Source of the DNA: Paracoccaceae bacterium
Lineage (GTDB): Bacteria; Pseudomonadota; Alphaproteobacteria; Rhodobacterales; Rhodobacteraceae
NCBI GenBank assembly: GCA_028284705.1
Contig: JANQRE010000001.1
Coordinates: 1-64,000 of the forward strand
Reading direction: 5' to 3'
DNA length: 64,000 nucleotides
The notes beneath the pieces were generated by a model. It searched no databases and had not been told where the DNA came from. It saw nothing but the letters and a program-made list of their open reading frames with translations. Position 1 is the first letter of the stretch. Every line of letters starts with the position of its first letter. Below, piece after piece: positions 42,642-51,795 of the stretch. The position numbers and the translations under genes are program-made.

Positions 42642-45206
42642 ATGGACAATGTGAGCGCGCCCGGGGGGCTGACTCCGGAACAGGTCATCGCGGCCCGGCA
42701 GGAATATGGACCAAATGTCCTGCCGGAGCCGAAAAAGCCCAGCCTTCTGGTGCTGCTGCTGCGTCAGTTCACCGGGTTCCTGGTGGTTATCCTCATCATT
42801 GCTGCAGTCATTGCCTTCGCTCTGGGAGAGGTCGTCGATGCGCTTGCGATCACGCTCGTTGTCATTCTCAACGGCGTTTTGGGGTTCGTGCAGGATTGGC
42901 GGGCTGAGACAGCGCTCGAAAGTCTGCGGGAGATGTTGTCGCCACAGGCTCTGGTGATCCGCGATGGTGCCGAAGTGATCATTCCGGCCGAAGAGATCGT
43001 GCCGCAGGACCTGATCATTCTGAACGCCGGCGACCGGATTCCCGCGGATGGCAAGCTGCTGGCCCGCGCTGACATCGAAGTAGATGAGAGCGTTCTGACC
43101 GGCGAATCCATGCCCGTCAGCCGGGGCCCGGGCGATCTGGTGCACGCCGGGACATCGGTCGTTCTGGGCCGAGCAGAAGCGATTGTGATGCAGACCGGCA
43201 CCCGAACGGAGTTCGGCCAGATCGCGACGCTCACCGGCGATGTTGGCACGCGCCAGACACATCTTCAGGTGCTGCTTGGGCGGCTGGCCAAAAGGCTCGG
43301 ACTGGCCGCGCTGACTATCGCTGCCGGTGTGTTGGGCCTGGGTCTGCTGATGGGACGCGCGCCGATTGAGATGTTCATGACCGGGCTGTCGCTGGCCGTC
43401 GCAATCGTGCCTGAAGGCCTGCCCGCCGTGGTGACGATCACGCTGGCTCTGGGAGCAGCGGCGATGGTGCGCCAGAAAGCGCTGGCACGCCGATTGCAAG
43501 CGGTTGAGACCTTGGGCGCGGCGTCGGTCATCTGTTCGGACAAGACCGGGACCATGACCGAGAACAAAATGACCGCAACCCGCATCTGGACGCCAGGCGC
43601 TGACTACGACGTCACCGGCGTGGGTTATGATCCAGCGGGCCATATCGAGCGCGATGGCCATCGTATCCGCGCCGCCGATGATCCAACGCTGGAGCGCCTT
43701 CTCAATATCGGGCAAATCTGCACCCACGCCTCGCTACGGCGCGACGGATCGGAGTGGGTGACGACCGGCGCGCCGACCGAAGCAGCCCTGGTCACGCTAG
43801 CCCTTAAAGGATGGTCCCCCGCACCGGAGCGCAATGCGGTCGTGGCAGAAGTGCCGTTCAGCAGTGATCGCAAGCGGATGAGCGTTCTGGCGCGGAAGGC
43901 GGGACGTTTCATGCAATACACAAAAGGCGCGCCGGAGCAGATCCTTGAGATTTGCACCTCAACCGACGAGGGCCCGCTCACAGAAGGGGAACAGGTAAGG
44001 ATCAAATCGGCCTACGAGGCCATGGCCGCCGACGGGCTGCGTGTCATCGCGCTGGCCTATCGGGAACAGGAGCGCGACGTCATTGAAGAGCAAGACATGG
44101 TGTTCGCCGGGCTTGTCGGCCTGATCGATCCACCACGCGATGAAGTGCGCAACGCCATCCGTCAGGCGCGGTCGGCGGGAATTCGGATAATCATGATCAC
44201 CGGCGACAGCCCGATCACGGCGCGCGCGATTGCCGACAGCCTTGATCTGCCAAATAGGCTCGTCCTGACCGGGCCCGAGCTTGACGGCTTAAGCGATGAT
44301 GTCCTCGATGAGGCTCTACGCGGGGATGTGCTCTTTGCCCGGACCAAACCGGCGCACAAGATGAGGATCGTGGCTTCCTTGCAGGCCCAGGATCAAATCG
44401 TCGCCATGACCGGTGATGGCGTGAATGACGCGCCCGCCCTGAAACAGGCCGATATCGGGGTTGCCATGGGTATCCGGGGCACGGATGTGGCGCGCGACGC
44501 ATCCGATCTGGTGCTGCTCGACGATAATTTCGCAACCATCGTGCGGGCGATTGGCGAAGGGCGTCGACAGTTCTCAAATCTCCGAAAATTCGTGCGTTAC
44601 CTGCTGTCATCGAATGCCGGTGAGGTCGTGGCCCTGACGGTCAACATCATGATCGGCGGTCCTTTGATCTTTCTGCCCACGCAAATCCTCTGGATGAACC
44701 TTGTGACAGACGGCGTCACCGCTGTCGCACTTGGATTGGAGCGGGCGGAACCTGATGAGATGAAGCACAAGCCGCGCCCCAAATCGGCATCGATCCTGAA
44801 CGCGCGCGGGTTTCTGACAATTGCGACCTTGGGCATCTATACCGGGGCTGCCAGCCTCTGGATTTTCCTGTCCCTACAGCATGTGAGCGTGGAACTGGCC
44901 CGCACAACGGCTTTCACCGCTATGGTAATTTTCGAGAAAATGAGTGTGTTTGCGTTCCGGTCCCTGCATCTGCCCTGCTGGAAAATCGGATGGTTCAGCA
45001 ACCCGCTGCTACTGGTGGCGTTGGTCGCGATGCTGGGGGCACAGGCACTGGCCGTCTATTGGACGCCCTTGCGGACATTGCTGCGCACGGTTCCGCTGGG
45101 ATGGTCGGAATTGCAGATGATCTTCTGGTTTACGATCCCGCTCATCATCGTGCCGGAGTTGGTCAAAACCGTCCTCCATCTGCGGCGGTCCAAGGTCGCA
45201 GCATGA
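42642..45206 (+). CDS. P2-type cation-transporting ATPase
   Basis: 854 residues. Key motifs: TGES (153-156), PEGLP in helix 4 (257-261), phosphorylation site D300-KTGTMTENKM, KGAPEQIL in the nucleotide domain, TGDGVNDAPALKQADIGVAM hinge. About ten membrane helices. PEGLP and the overall length place it with Ca2+/Na+/Mn2+-like P2 pumps, not with heavy-metal P1B pumps (no CPC, no metal-binding N-domain). The ion cannot be told from sequence alone. An FNR-type box precedes it. Confidence 0.93.
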   Translation: MDNVSAPGGLTPEQVIAARQEYGPNVLPEPKKPSLLVLLLRQFTGFLVVILIIAAVIAFALGEVVDALAITLVVILNGVLGFVQDWRAETALESLREMLSPQALVIRDGAEVIIPAEEIVPQDLIILNAGDRIPADGKLLARADIEVDESVLTGESMPVSRGPGDLVHAGTSVVLGRAEAIVMQTGTRTEFGQIATLTGDVGTRQTHLQVLLGRLAKRLGLAALTIAAGVLGLGLLMGRAPIEMFMTGLSLAVAIVPEGLPAVVTITLALGAAAMVRQKALARRLQAVETLGAASVICSDKTGTMTENKMTATRIWTPGADYDVTGVGYDPAGHIERDGHRIRAADDPTLERLLNIGQICTHASLRRDGSEWVTTGAPTEAALVTLALKGWSPAPERNAVVAEVPFSSDRKRMSVLARKAGRFMQYTKGAPEQILEICTSTDEGPLTEGEQVRIKSAYEAMAADGLRVIALAYREQERDVIEEQDMVFAGLVGLIDPPRDEVRNAIRQARSAGIRIIMITGDSPITARAIADSLDLPNRLVLTGPELDGLSDDVLDEALRGDVLFARTKPAHKMRIVASLQAQDQIVAMTGDGVNDAPALKQADIGVAMGIRGTDVARDASDLVLLDDNFATIVRAIGEGRRQFSNLRKFVRYLLSSNAGEVVALTVNIMIGGPLIFLPTQILWMNLVTDGVTAVALGLERAEPDEMKHKPRPKSASILNARGFLTIATLGIYTGAASLWIFLSLQHVSVELARTTAFTAMVIFEKMSVFAFRSLHLPCWKIGWFSNPLLLVALVAMLGAQALAVYWTPLRTLLRTVPLGWSELQMIFWFTIPLIIVPELVKTVLHLRRSKVAA

Positions 45207-45237
45207 CCGATGCTCTGACCATTCCGGCCCGATTGCC

Positions 45238-45660
45238 CTAGGCTGCGATCACATCACTGAGTTTGTTGGGCAAGGACGCCAGCGGTGTTTGGGTCAAATC
45301 CTTCGCAACCTCGGCAATGACCAATTTGTGCAGATTTTCTGACAGATGGCGGCGTAACGTGCCCAGCATATGCGGCGCTGCGCAGAGGATCAGGCGATCA
45401 AATGATCCCTTTTGGAGCGCCCGATCCAGGTTACCAGCGATAAGTCTGGCAAACTGCTCTTCGGCCAAATCCTTGGGGTCGGTCTTTTTGTAGTTATCGC
45501 CGGGACGAACCGTTCCCGCGCGATCAGCATAGTCCACGGGAGGTGCGGCGTCCCAAGACATCGTGGGCACCTCGGTGAAGCCCTTCGCGGTACCGCGATT
45601 TGCCACAATCGACGCGACGCCGGAATTGGCGCGCAGAACCCATGTCACCGGTGCTTTCAT
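45238..45660 (-). CDS. host-attachment-protein family
   Basis: 140 residues from ATG 45660, preceded by GGAGGAG. VTWVLRANSGVASIVANRG, PKDLAEEQFARLIAGNLDRA and DRLILCAAPHMLGTLRRHLS match the Host_attach family (first linked to plant attachment in Agrobacterium; structure resembles release-factor-like nucleases). It converges with the ATPase gene and diverges from the sensor kinase across an FNR-type box. In many proteobacteria this family is part of anaerobic or stress regulons, which fits here. Confidence 0.85.
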   Translation of the reverse strand: MKAPVTWVLRANSGVASIVANRGTAKGFTEVPTMSWDAAPPVDYADRAGTVRPGDNYKKTDPKDLAEEQFARLIAGNLDRALQKGSFDRLILCAAPHMLGTLRRHLSENLHKLVIAEVAKDLTQTPLASLPNKLSDVIAA

Positions 45661-45713
45661 TTCATCTCCTCCTATGCTCGCAGGCAAGATAATGTGCTCG
45701 TCAGGACGAGCGG

Positions 45714-45727
45714 TTGAGCGACATCAA
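45714..45727. promoter_or_regulatory. FNR/FixK-type box
   Basis: TTGAGCGACATCAA matches TTGA-N6-TCAA, with the right half ATCAA exact. It is placed between the host-attachment gene (minus, ATG 45660) and the sensor kinase (plus, ATG 45769). Confidence 0.6.
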
Positions 45728-45768
45728 TTCACTTGCGTCTCGCGTCAGCCATTGGGCAGTCTTGGGCC

Positions 45769-47280
45769 ATGGCCGATGATCCCAATGCGACGCTTCTGGA
45801 TGCCGTTTTCGCCGCGGCTGGAGATGCCATCGTCATTGCGAATTCCAACGGGATCATCCAGCGGGTCAACACCTCTGCGGCGGACCTGTTTGGCTATGAG
45901 CCGTCGGGCTTGCTCGGACAGAACGTGAAAATCCTGATGCCCTCAGACATGGCCGCACAGCATGATGGGTTTATGCGCCACCACATGGACACGGGGGAGC
46001 GACGCATTCTGGACGCAGGCCGCGAGGTCATCGCCAAGCACAAGTCTGGCAATGAGTTTCCTCTACATCTGAATGTCGGACGGGCGGAGCGGAATGGTGA
46101 GGTCTCCTTCGTGGCCGTCATGCACGACCTATCGCGCCGCAACTTCGACCGGGCCGCCCTCGCCCGTTCACAGCGTCTGGATGCGATTGGACAGATGACC
46201 GGCGGAATTGCCCATGACTTCAACAATCTCCTGGCCATCGTGATCGGCAATCTCGAGTTTCTGGAGATGAGGCTGACCGAAGATAAACAATGTAAACTTG
46301 TGGCCGATGCGCTGGAGGCAGCCGAGCTTGGCGCGGATCTGACCAGTCGGCTTCTGGTGTTCGCGCGGCAAAGTGATCTCAAGCCCGAACCGGTGGACCT
46401 GCGTGAGATTTGCCGATCCACGATTGATTTGTTGGCAAGCACGCTGGGGGCCAAGTTTCGCATCGAAGAGCATTTTGACACCGATGTGGATCGTGTTCAG
46501 GCGGATGCGGTTCAACTGCAAAGCGCTCTGGTCAATCTTGTGATGAACGCCCGCGATGCCATGCCCGAAGGCGGCACGTTGAGCTTTGCGCTGACGAATT
46601 TCGAGGTCGATGACAGTTATATGGCCCAGGAAATCGACGTGGCTCAGGGCTCCTATGTCCGTCTATCACTCTCCGATACCGGCGGCGGGATGGCGACAAG
46701 AACGCGCGAACAGGCTTTTGAACCCTTCTTCACCACCAAACCGGCGGGCAAGGGCACGGGCCTCGGTCTGGCCATGGTTCATGGTTTTGTGCGGCAATCC
46801 GGTGGCCACGTGACGCTTTACAGCGAGGTCGGTGAGGGCACGACCGTTAGCCTCTATTTCCCCGCGCTTGACCACCATGCCGATCCGGCACGACGCGACG
46901 AGGACGGGGCGCTGCCGCGCGGACAAGGCCAGGTTATTCTTGTGGTAGAAGATGACGACGCGGTGCGGCGCCTCACCATTGAGCGGCTGCATGATCTTGG
47001 ATACCGGACCCAGGACGCCGCGACTGCCGATGAAGCCTGGATGATGCTGGAGGAGGGCAAGAAAGCCGATCTTGTTTTTACCGATTTGATGATGCCCGGA
47101 GCGCTGGACGGTCGCGCGCTCGCCCAGAGGGTCGCCGAGGACTATCCGACCATAAAAATCCTGCTGACGTCCGGTTACGCACAGGAATTGGTGGACAATG
47201 GCCACATCCCATTGCTGCGAAAGCCCTACCGCCAGTCAGAGTTGGCAAAGGTGCTTCATGCCCTTTTGGCGGCGTCGTGA
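45769..47280 (+). CDS. hybrid sensor histidine kinase (PAS - HisKA - HATPase - receiver)
   Basis: 503 residues from ATG 45769. Residues 5-120 are a PAS domain of FixL type ([20 protein letters not shown]); the H box GGIAHDFNN carries His149; the ATP-binding core includes [10 protein letters not shown] and [11 protein letters not shown]; the C-terminal receiver ([11 protein letters not shown]...) has phospho-acceptor Asp439 in FTDLMMPG. The position of the FixL haem ligand His (before IIGIGR) is Arg here, so haem binding of the FixL kind is unlikely. No membrane segment. It overlaps the convergent response-regulator gene by 25 bases. Confidence 0.9.
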   Translation: MADDPNATLLDAVFAAAGDAIVIANSNGIIQRVNTSAADLFGYEPSGLLGQNVKILMPSDMAAQHDGFMRHHMDTGERRILDAGREVIAKHKSGNEFPLHLNVGRAERNGEVSFVAVMHDLSRRNFDRAALARSQRLDAIGQMTGGIAHDFNNLLAIVIGNLEFLEMRLTEDKQCKLVADALEAAELGADLTSRLLVFARQSDLKPEPVDLREICRSTIDLLASTLGAKFRIEEHFDTDVDRVQADAVQLQSALVNLVMNARDAMPEGGTLSFALTNFEVDDSYMAQEIDVAQGSYVRLSLSDTGGGMATRTREQAFEPFFTTKPAGKGTGLGLAMVHGFVRQSGGHVTLYSEVGEGTTVSLYFPALDHHADPARRDEDGALPRGQGQVILVVEDDDAVRRLTIERLHDLGYRTQDAATADEAWMMLEEGKKADLVFTDLMMPGALDGRALAQRVAEDYPTIKILLTSGYAQELVDNGHIPLLRKPYRQSELAKVLHALLAAS

Positions 47281-48035
47281 TGGGGCACGGATTCAAGATC
47301 GCTGGCCAGCGTGTAGCCGATCCCGCGCACGGTCTTGATCAGTTTCGGGTTTGACGGATCGCGCTCGATCTTCTTTCTGAGCCGCGCAACCTGATTGTCG
47401 ATTGTCCGATCCAGCGGGGTCCACATTTGCCGCCCGATCCGGTCCATGATCTGCGCGCGGGACAGAACGCGCTTCGGCCTTTCCAGAAAAATAGTCAGCA
47501 GTTGGAAATCCCCACTGGTCAATTCGCAAATGAGCCCCTCGCGATCCCGTAGCTCAAAACAATCGGGCCGGATCTTGAGGCCATCCAGCAAATAGGCTTT
47601 CCCGCCCGATTTTTCTCGCTCGGATTCGGGCGCGGAAGACGGCACCTCGCGACCATCCTCGGGGCAGGCTTCGTAACGGCGCAGCACGGCCTTGATGCGA
47701 GCCAAAACCTCACGCACATGGAAGGGTTTGGTGATGTAGTCATCGGCCCCGACTTCAAGCCCGACCACCCGATCAATCACATCGTTGCGGCCTGTGACCA
47801 TGATGATCGGAACATCCGATTCCGCACGAACGGTTCGGGCGACGCTCAGGCCGTCCTCCGCCCCGAGATGCAGGTCGAGCGTGATCAGGTCGAACTTCGC
47901 CGTCCGCGCCTGATCGAGCGCAGAATCCGCATCAGCCGCCTCCGTCACCGACAGGCCGACCTCTTCCAGACAGTTGCGAAGTAAGGCTCTGACTTTGGGT
48001 TCGTCATCCACCACCAGAGCACGTGACGCGTGCAT
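47256..48035 (-). CDS. OmpR-family response regulator
   Basis: 259 residues. Receiver domain with phospho-acceptor Asp54 (ITLDLHLGAEDG), acidic pocket VVDDEPKV, Thr in MVTGRND and Lys in ITKPFHVREVLAR; C-terminal winged helix (LTSGDFQLLTIFLERPKRVL then SRAQIMD...GYTLASD). A linker of about 30 residues is rich in Ser and Glu. It converges with the hybrid kinase gene, a plausible partner, and diverges from the Crp/Fnr gene. Confidence 0.92.
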   Translation of the reverse strand: MHASRALVVDDEPKVRALLRNCLEEVGLSVTEAADADSALDQARTAKFDLITLDLHLGAEDGLSVARTVRAESDVPIIMVTGRNDVIDRVVGLEVGADDYITKPFHVREVLARIKAVLRRYEACPEDGREVPSSAPESEREKSGGKAYLLDGLKIRPDCFELRDREGLICELTSGDFQLLTIFLERPKRVLSRAQIMDRIGRQMWTPLDRTIDNQVARLRKKIERDPSNPKLIKTVRGIGYTLASDLESVPHHDAAKRA

Positions 48036-48211
48036 CTCGACAGCCTTTCACAAGGTGTAACAGTCCAAGTCTAGATGGGTGTTTCACTGAAGTTTAACAC
48101 CTTTGGAGAACCGGCGATACAATTTGATACAATCCGAGACCCAATCCCGGCGTGCTTGCGACAATCGCACCCCAAATCTGAACTTCACATCGCCGCTTGG
48201 GGGACATTTGT

Positions 48212-48904
48212 ATGGGACTTGCATTCTCGCAAATGAAATTTGCGCCGCACCCATCTGAAATCGCGACACGAAAAGCCACCGGAAGTCCCGAATTTTCCGT
48301 GAATACAGGCGCTTATCTGTTTCGAGAAGGGGATCCAGCGTCAAAGCTCTACCAAGTGCGGCGGGGCGTTTTTCGTCTGACTCGGATGACAGCATTCGGT
48401 AACCGTCAGGTCATCGCCTTCGGCTATCCCGGCGATGTGTTGGGATTTCCCTGTGACGGTTTGTATCATTCGGATTGTGAGGCGATTTCAAACGCACAGG
48501 TCCTCGGATTTGCCGCCTCCTATCTCGACAATGCCGAGCGCCAGCCTGAACTACATCGCATGCTGATGGGGGCGGCCTTGCGCGAAATCAGCGCCATGCA
48601 GGATCACTTCATGATGCTTGCCAAGAAATCCGCCGTTGCACGCGTGGCGACCTTCTTAAGCGCGCTGGCGGACCGGATCGGGGAACCGATGGCTGAGCAC
48701 ACAACGTTTGAACTGAGCATGCCGCGCGCCGACATCGCGGATTATATCGGACTGACCACAGAAACCGTATGCCGCACTCTGACACAACTGCGCAAATGCG
48801 GCGTTGTCGAGATCGACAACATCCAAACCGTGATCGTCTTAAGGCCAAACGCGCTCCATGCTTTGGCGGAAGGGGATCAGGACCTGTGCCAAGGCGCGAA
48901 TTGA
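48212..48904 (+). CDS. Crp/Fnr-family regulator (FixK-like)
   Basis: 230 residues from ATG 48212 (GGGGGAC upstream). The cyclic-nucleotide-like domain includes GAYLFREGDPASKLYQVRRG then VFRL; the DNA-binding end is MPRADIADYIGLTTETVCRT then LTQLRKCGVV, with the E-x2-x-R recognition helix (ETVCR) of FNR/FixK readers of TTGA-N6-TCAA. No N-terminal cluster of Cys is present, so it should not sense oxygen through an Fe-S cluster, hence FixK-like. Its stop codon lies within an FNR box serving the next gene. Confidence 0.88.
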   Translation: MGLAFSQMKFAPHPSEIATRKATGSPEFSVNTGAYLFREGDPASKLYQVRRGVFRLTRMTAFGNRQVIAFGYPGDVLGFPCDGLYHSDCEAISNAQVLGFAASYLDNAERQPELHRMLMGAALREISAMQDHFMMLAKKSAVARVATFLSALADRIGEPMAEHTTFELSMPRADIADYIGLTTETVCRTLTQLRKCGVVEIDNIQTVIVLRPNALHALAEGDQDLCQGAN

Positions 48905-48914
48905 TTGGGATCAA
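48901..48914 (+). promoter_or_regulatory. consensus FNR/FixK box ahead of hsp20
   Basis: TTGATTGGGATCAA is an exact match to TTGAT-N4-ATCAA. It overlaps the stop of the Crp/Fnr gene and is 79 bases from the hsp20 ATG, a fitting place for class-II activation of hsp20 and the stress protein behind it. Confidence 0.75.
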
Positions 48915-48992
48915 TCGAAGCCGAACTGCGTTTGTTATCGCTTATGTCGGGGATCAATCCCACCGCAATGACCCACGCATTGGAGATGAGAA

Positions 48993-49481
48993 ATGGCTCA
49001 AAACAAATTGCCCAGTTTCTTCACAGACGACTTCGCCGCCTCGCCCATGTTCCAGGACCTGCAGCGCGAAATGAACCAGCTTCTGCAACGCTTTCGTCAC
49101 CAACCGGGGACATCCACGGCCGACTGGATGAACCCGGCTTCCGGTCGGATGATGTCCGCGCTCGATGTGTCCGAGAGCGATGAGGCATTCGAGATCACGG
49201 CAGAAATTCCCGGTGTGAGCGAGGACGATATCGAAGTCTCCATCATCGGCGATGTCCTAACGCTGCGCGGCGAGAAGACCATCGAACGCGAAGAGAAAGA
49301 CAAGGATTTCCATCTTGTAGAACGGGCACAAGGCAGTTTCCGGCGTCAGGTGTCGCTTGGGTTTGTGCCTGAGGAAGGTGCGGTGGATGCAGAGTTCAGC
49401 GACGGTGTGCTGACCCTGACAATCGCAAAACCGACCGAAGCAAAGCCGCGCGCACAGACGATTGCGATCCGGAAATCCTGA
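48993..49481 (+). CDS. Hsp20 / alpha-crystallin small heat-shock protein
   Basis: 162 residues from ATG 48993 (GGAGATGAG upstream). The alpha-crystallin domain covers about 50-150: ALDVSESDEAFEITAEIPGV, EVSIIGDVLTLRGEKTIERE, AEFSDGVLTLTIAKP, with the A-x-x-x-G-V-L-x-L motif present as DGVLTLTI. ATP-independent holdase in the cytoplasm. A consensus FNR/FixK box upstream suggests induction at low oxygen instead of only by heat. Confidence 0.93.
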   Translation: MAQNKLPSFFTDDFAASPMFQDLQREMNQLLQRFRHQPGTSTADWMNPASGRMMSALDVSESDEAFEITAEIPGVSEDDIEVSIIGDVLTLRGEKTIEREEKDKDFHLVERAQGSFRRQVSLGFVPEEGAVDAEFSDGVLTLTIAKPTEAKPRAQTIAIRKS

Positions 49482-49516
49482 CCGCCTGTTCCACCTCTTG
49501 ATCGGGAGAATATCTC

Positions 49517-50353
49517 ATGAGTCCCAAGACCATTCTGGCCGTGCTGTTGTCCGAAGAACATGCCGATGCGGTCATGCGCGTGGCCGTACCGCTTGCGCGA
49601 AAGCACCGGGCGCATCTCACAGGGCTTTACGTGATGGAGTCACTGACGCTTCAACCGAGCGTTTCGATGTATTTCCCCGAAGCATTCCACGCCCAGTTCA
49701 ACGCTGGCCAAAAGGAGGCCGCTGAAAAGGTTCAAACGATCTTCGAGATGCATACGAAATCGGAAGATTTCGCCGCCGAGTGGCGTTTGTTGAGGACCGG
49801 AACTGCTACGCCGGCCAGCCGTATCCTCGACAGCACGCGGGCCGCCGACGTCATCGTGATGGCTCAGGAAATACGCAAATGGGATACGGCAGATCATCAG
49901 GATGAAGAGTTCAGGACCATTCGCGACAGTGGCCGCCCGGTCATTGTGGTTCCGCAGGAATATGACGGCCCTGAGATCGGCGCCAATATTCTGCTGGGTT
50001 GGAGCAACACCCGAGAAGCAACGCGAGCGGCCCATGATGCACTGGCGCTGGCCGATCCCGGTGCCAAGCTGGATATTCTGCGCATTGCCGCCGCGCGCGA
50101 TGAACTGAAAGCCCACAGCACCTTGGACATCGCCGAGGCTTTCGACCGTCATGGGCTGAAGGTCGAGGTTATCCAGCGCACGCGCGGCACCCATAGCATT
50201 GCGGAAATGCTCCTACATGAAGCGCGAGAGAAAGGTTCCGACCTGATCGCCGTTGGTGCCTTCGGGCATTCCCGTCTCTATGATTTCGCGCTTGGTGCGG
50301 TCTCACATGAACTGCTGCGCAGTGCCGACCGACCGGTCCTATATTCAAAGTGA
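49517..50353 (+). CDS. universal stress protein, two-domain
   Basis: 278 residues made of two UspA-like halves (1-140 and 145-278). The second half has IAVGAFGHSRLYDFALGAVS, a version of the G-2x-G-9x-G-S/T ATP-binding motif; the first half lacks the full motif. It lies 35 bases after hsp20 in the same direction and is probably cotranscribed from the FNR-type promoter. Its end overlaps the convergent endonuclease-like gene by nine bases. Confidence 0.88.
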   Translation: MSPKTILAVLLSEEHADAVMRVAVPLARKHRAHLTGLYVMESLTLQPSVSMYFPEAFHAQFNAGQKEAAEKVQTIFEMHTKSEDFAAEWRLLRTGTATPASRILDSTRAADVIVMAQEIRKWDTADHQDEEFRTIRDSGRPVIVVPQEYDGPEIGANILLGWSNTREATRAAHDALALADPGAKLDILRIAAARDELKAHSTLDIAEAFDRHGLKVEVIQRTRGTHSIAEMLLHEAREKGSDLIAVGAFGHSRLYDFALGAVSHELLRSADRPVLYSK

Positions 50354-51049
50354 GGCGTTAAGTTGGACATCAGCCCAGATGGGCAGATGATCGGAGGCAC
50401 GCCGCGCCAGACCGCTCTCCACAACACCTGCGCCCTTCAGCGTCAAACAGCCGCTCAGGGCGATCCTGTCCAGCGCCGCGACCGGGCGTGCGGCGTGATA
50501 GGTCGTCCCCGGCGACACCACGTCGAACTCCGCCAAAGGCTCAAACCCACGCGTTGGGGACCATTCATTGAAATCCCCCAAAATAATGGCGTTCGGCGCG
50601 GTCTGGGCCTTGCGTTTCAACGCGCGAAGCTGATGTCTGCGGTGCCGTCGTGTCAGGCCCAGATGGATGGCGATTATCGTGACAGGCTCATCCATCTCAA
50701 GGGTGACGCTGACCGCGCCGCGCGGCTCAAGACTTGGCAGCGCCACACGCCCGGGCCGGGATGTTCGGAGGCCTGTGCGCACCAGAATGGCATTGCCATG
50801 CCACCCGAGGCTCACATCATTGGTGGCCACCGGAACGATCTCAAAATCCGTGTGATGGGCGATCAGGTCGCGCGGCAAGGCCGATCGCCTCTGCCCAAGG
50901 CGTTTGTCGGCCTCCTGCAGTGCCACAAGATCGGCGTCGAGCCCGTTGATCACGTCCAGAATACGTCCCGGTTTGCGCTGCCGGTCCAATCCGACCGCCT
51001 TGCGGATATTGTAACTGGCGACCCGCAGGTTCTGGATTTTTGGGCTCAT
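50345..51049 (-). CDS. endonuclease/exonuclease/phosphatase (EEP) family protein
   Basis: 234 residues from ATG 51049 (a GTG three codons upstream is possible). RVASYNIRKAVG, LVALQEADKRLG, AIHLGLTRRHR, AIILGDFNEWS and ASDHLPIWADV are the metal and catalytic motifs of the EEP fold (Asn, Glu, His, Asp-x-Asn, Asp-His). Related proteins are DNases, phosphodiesterases or cardiolipin-synthase-linked enzymes; the substrate is open. No signal peptide. Confidence 0.88.
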   Translation of the reverse strand: MSPKIQNLRVASYNIRKAVGLDRQRKPGRILDVINGLDADLVALQEADKRLGQRRSALPRDLIAHHTDFEIVPVATNDVSLGWHGNAILVRTGLRTSRPGRVALPSLEPRGAVSVTLEMDEPVTIIAIHLGLTRRHRRHQLRALKRKAQTAPNAIILGDFNEWSPTRGFEPLAEFDVVSPGTTYHAARPVAALDRIALSGCLTLKGAGVVESGLARRASDHLPIWADVQLNASL

Positions 51050-51094
51050 GATGAACACCTATAGACTCTCCATTGGATTTAAAGAGCGCGCCTC

Positions 51095-51748
51095 ATGTCG
51101 GTTCTGACGCATCAAAGTCGAATTGTCCTTGTCATCTGGGGCCTTTTGGCCGCATCGGCACTGTTGTCGCTGGCTTTCGGTCGATGGTCGCTCAGCTTCG
51201 TGTCTCTGGCCACGCTGGCCCTGTCGATGGCGCCCGCCGCGCTCGCCTCCCGGTTCTCGATCACGTTGCCCTTGCCGTTCGTCCTGGCAATCACCGGGTT
51301 CATCTTCGGCTCGATCTTTATGGGCGAGGCCTTCGATTTCTACGAACGGCTCTGGTGGTGGGACATCGCGCTGCACGGGTTTTCGGCCATCGGTTTCGGT
51401 CTCATCGGTTTCCTCTTCGTCTTCATGCTCTTCGAAGGTGACCGGTTCGCCGCACCTCCCAGCGCCCTGGCATTTCTGGCCTTCTGTCTAGCCATGACTG
51501 TCGGCGGTTTGTGGGAAATCTTCGAATACAGCATGGACCAGACGCTCGGCCTGAATATGCAGAAATCAGGGCTCGACGACACGATGGGAGATATGATCGT
51601 CGATGCGTTCGGGGCGGCCACCGGTGCCTTATCTGGATATCTCTATCTTATCGGGTGGAAATCAGGCCTTTTTGCCGGGATGATAAAACAGTTTATCGAG
51701 GCCAATCGGCGCTTTTATCAGCGGTCCCGCGACCGTATCCGAAAGTAG
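51095..51748 (+). CDS. DUF2238-like membrane protein
   Basis: 217 residues with about six membrane helices. FYERLWWWDIALHGFSAIGF and GGLWEIFEYSMDQTLGLNMQ then DDTMGDMIVDAFGA are the conserved parts of the DUF2238/YjdF-like family of integral membrane proteins, which keep charged residues inside helices. It diverges from the EEP gene across about 45 bases. Function unknown. Confidence 0.82.
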   Translation: MSVLTHQSRIVLVIWGLLAASALLSLAFGRWSLSFVSLATLALSMAPAALASRFSITLPLPFVLAITGFIFGSIFMGEAFDFYERLWWWDIALHGFSAIGFGLIGFLFVFMLFEGDRFAAPPSALAFLAFCLAMTVGGLWEIFEYSMDQTLGLNMQKSGLDDTMGDMIVDAFGAATGALSGYLYLIGWKSGLFAGMIKQFIEANRRFYQRSRDRIRK

Positions 51749-51795
51749 AGCGACTGCCGCGACCTGTCGGCGCCCGGCTAAAGTCACTTAGTGGA

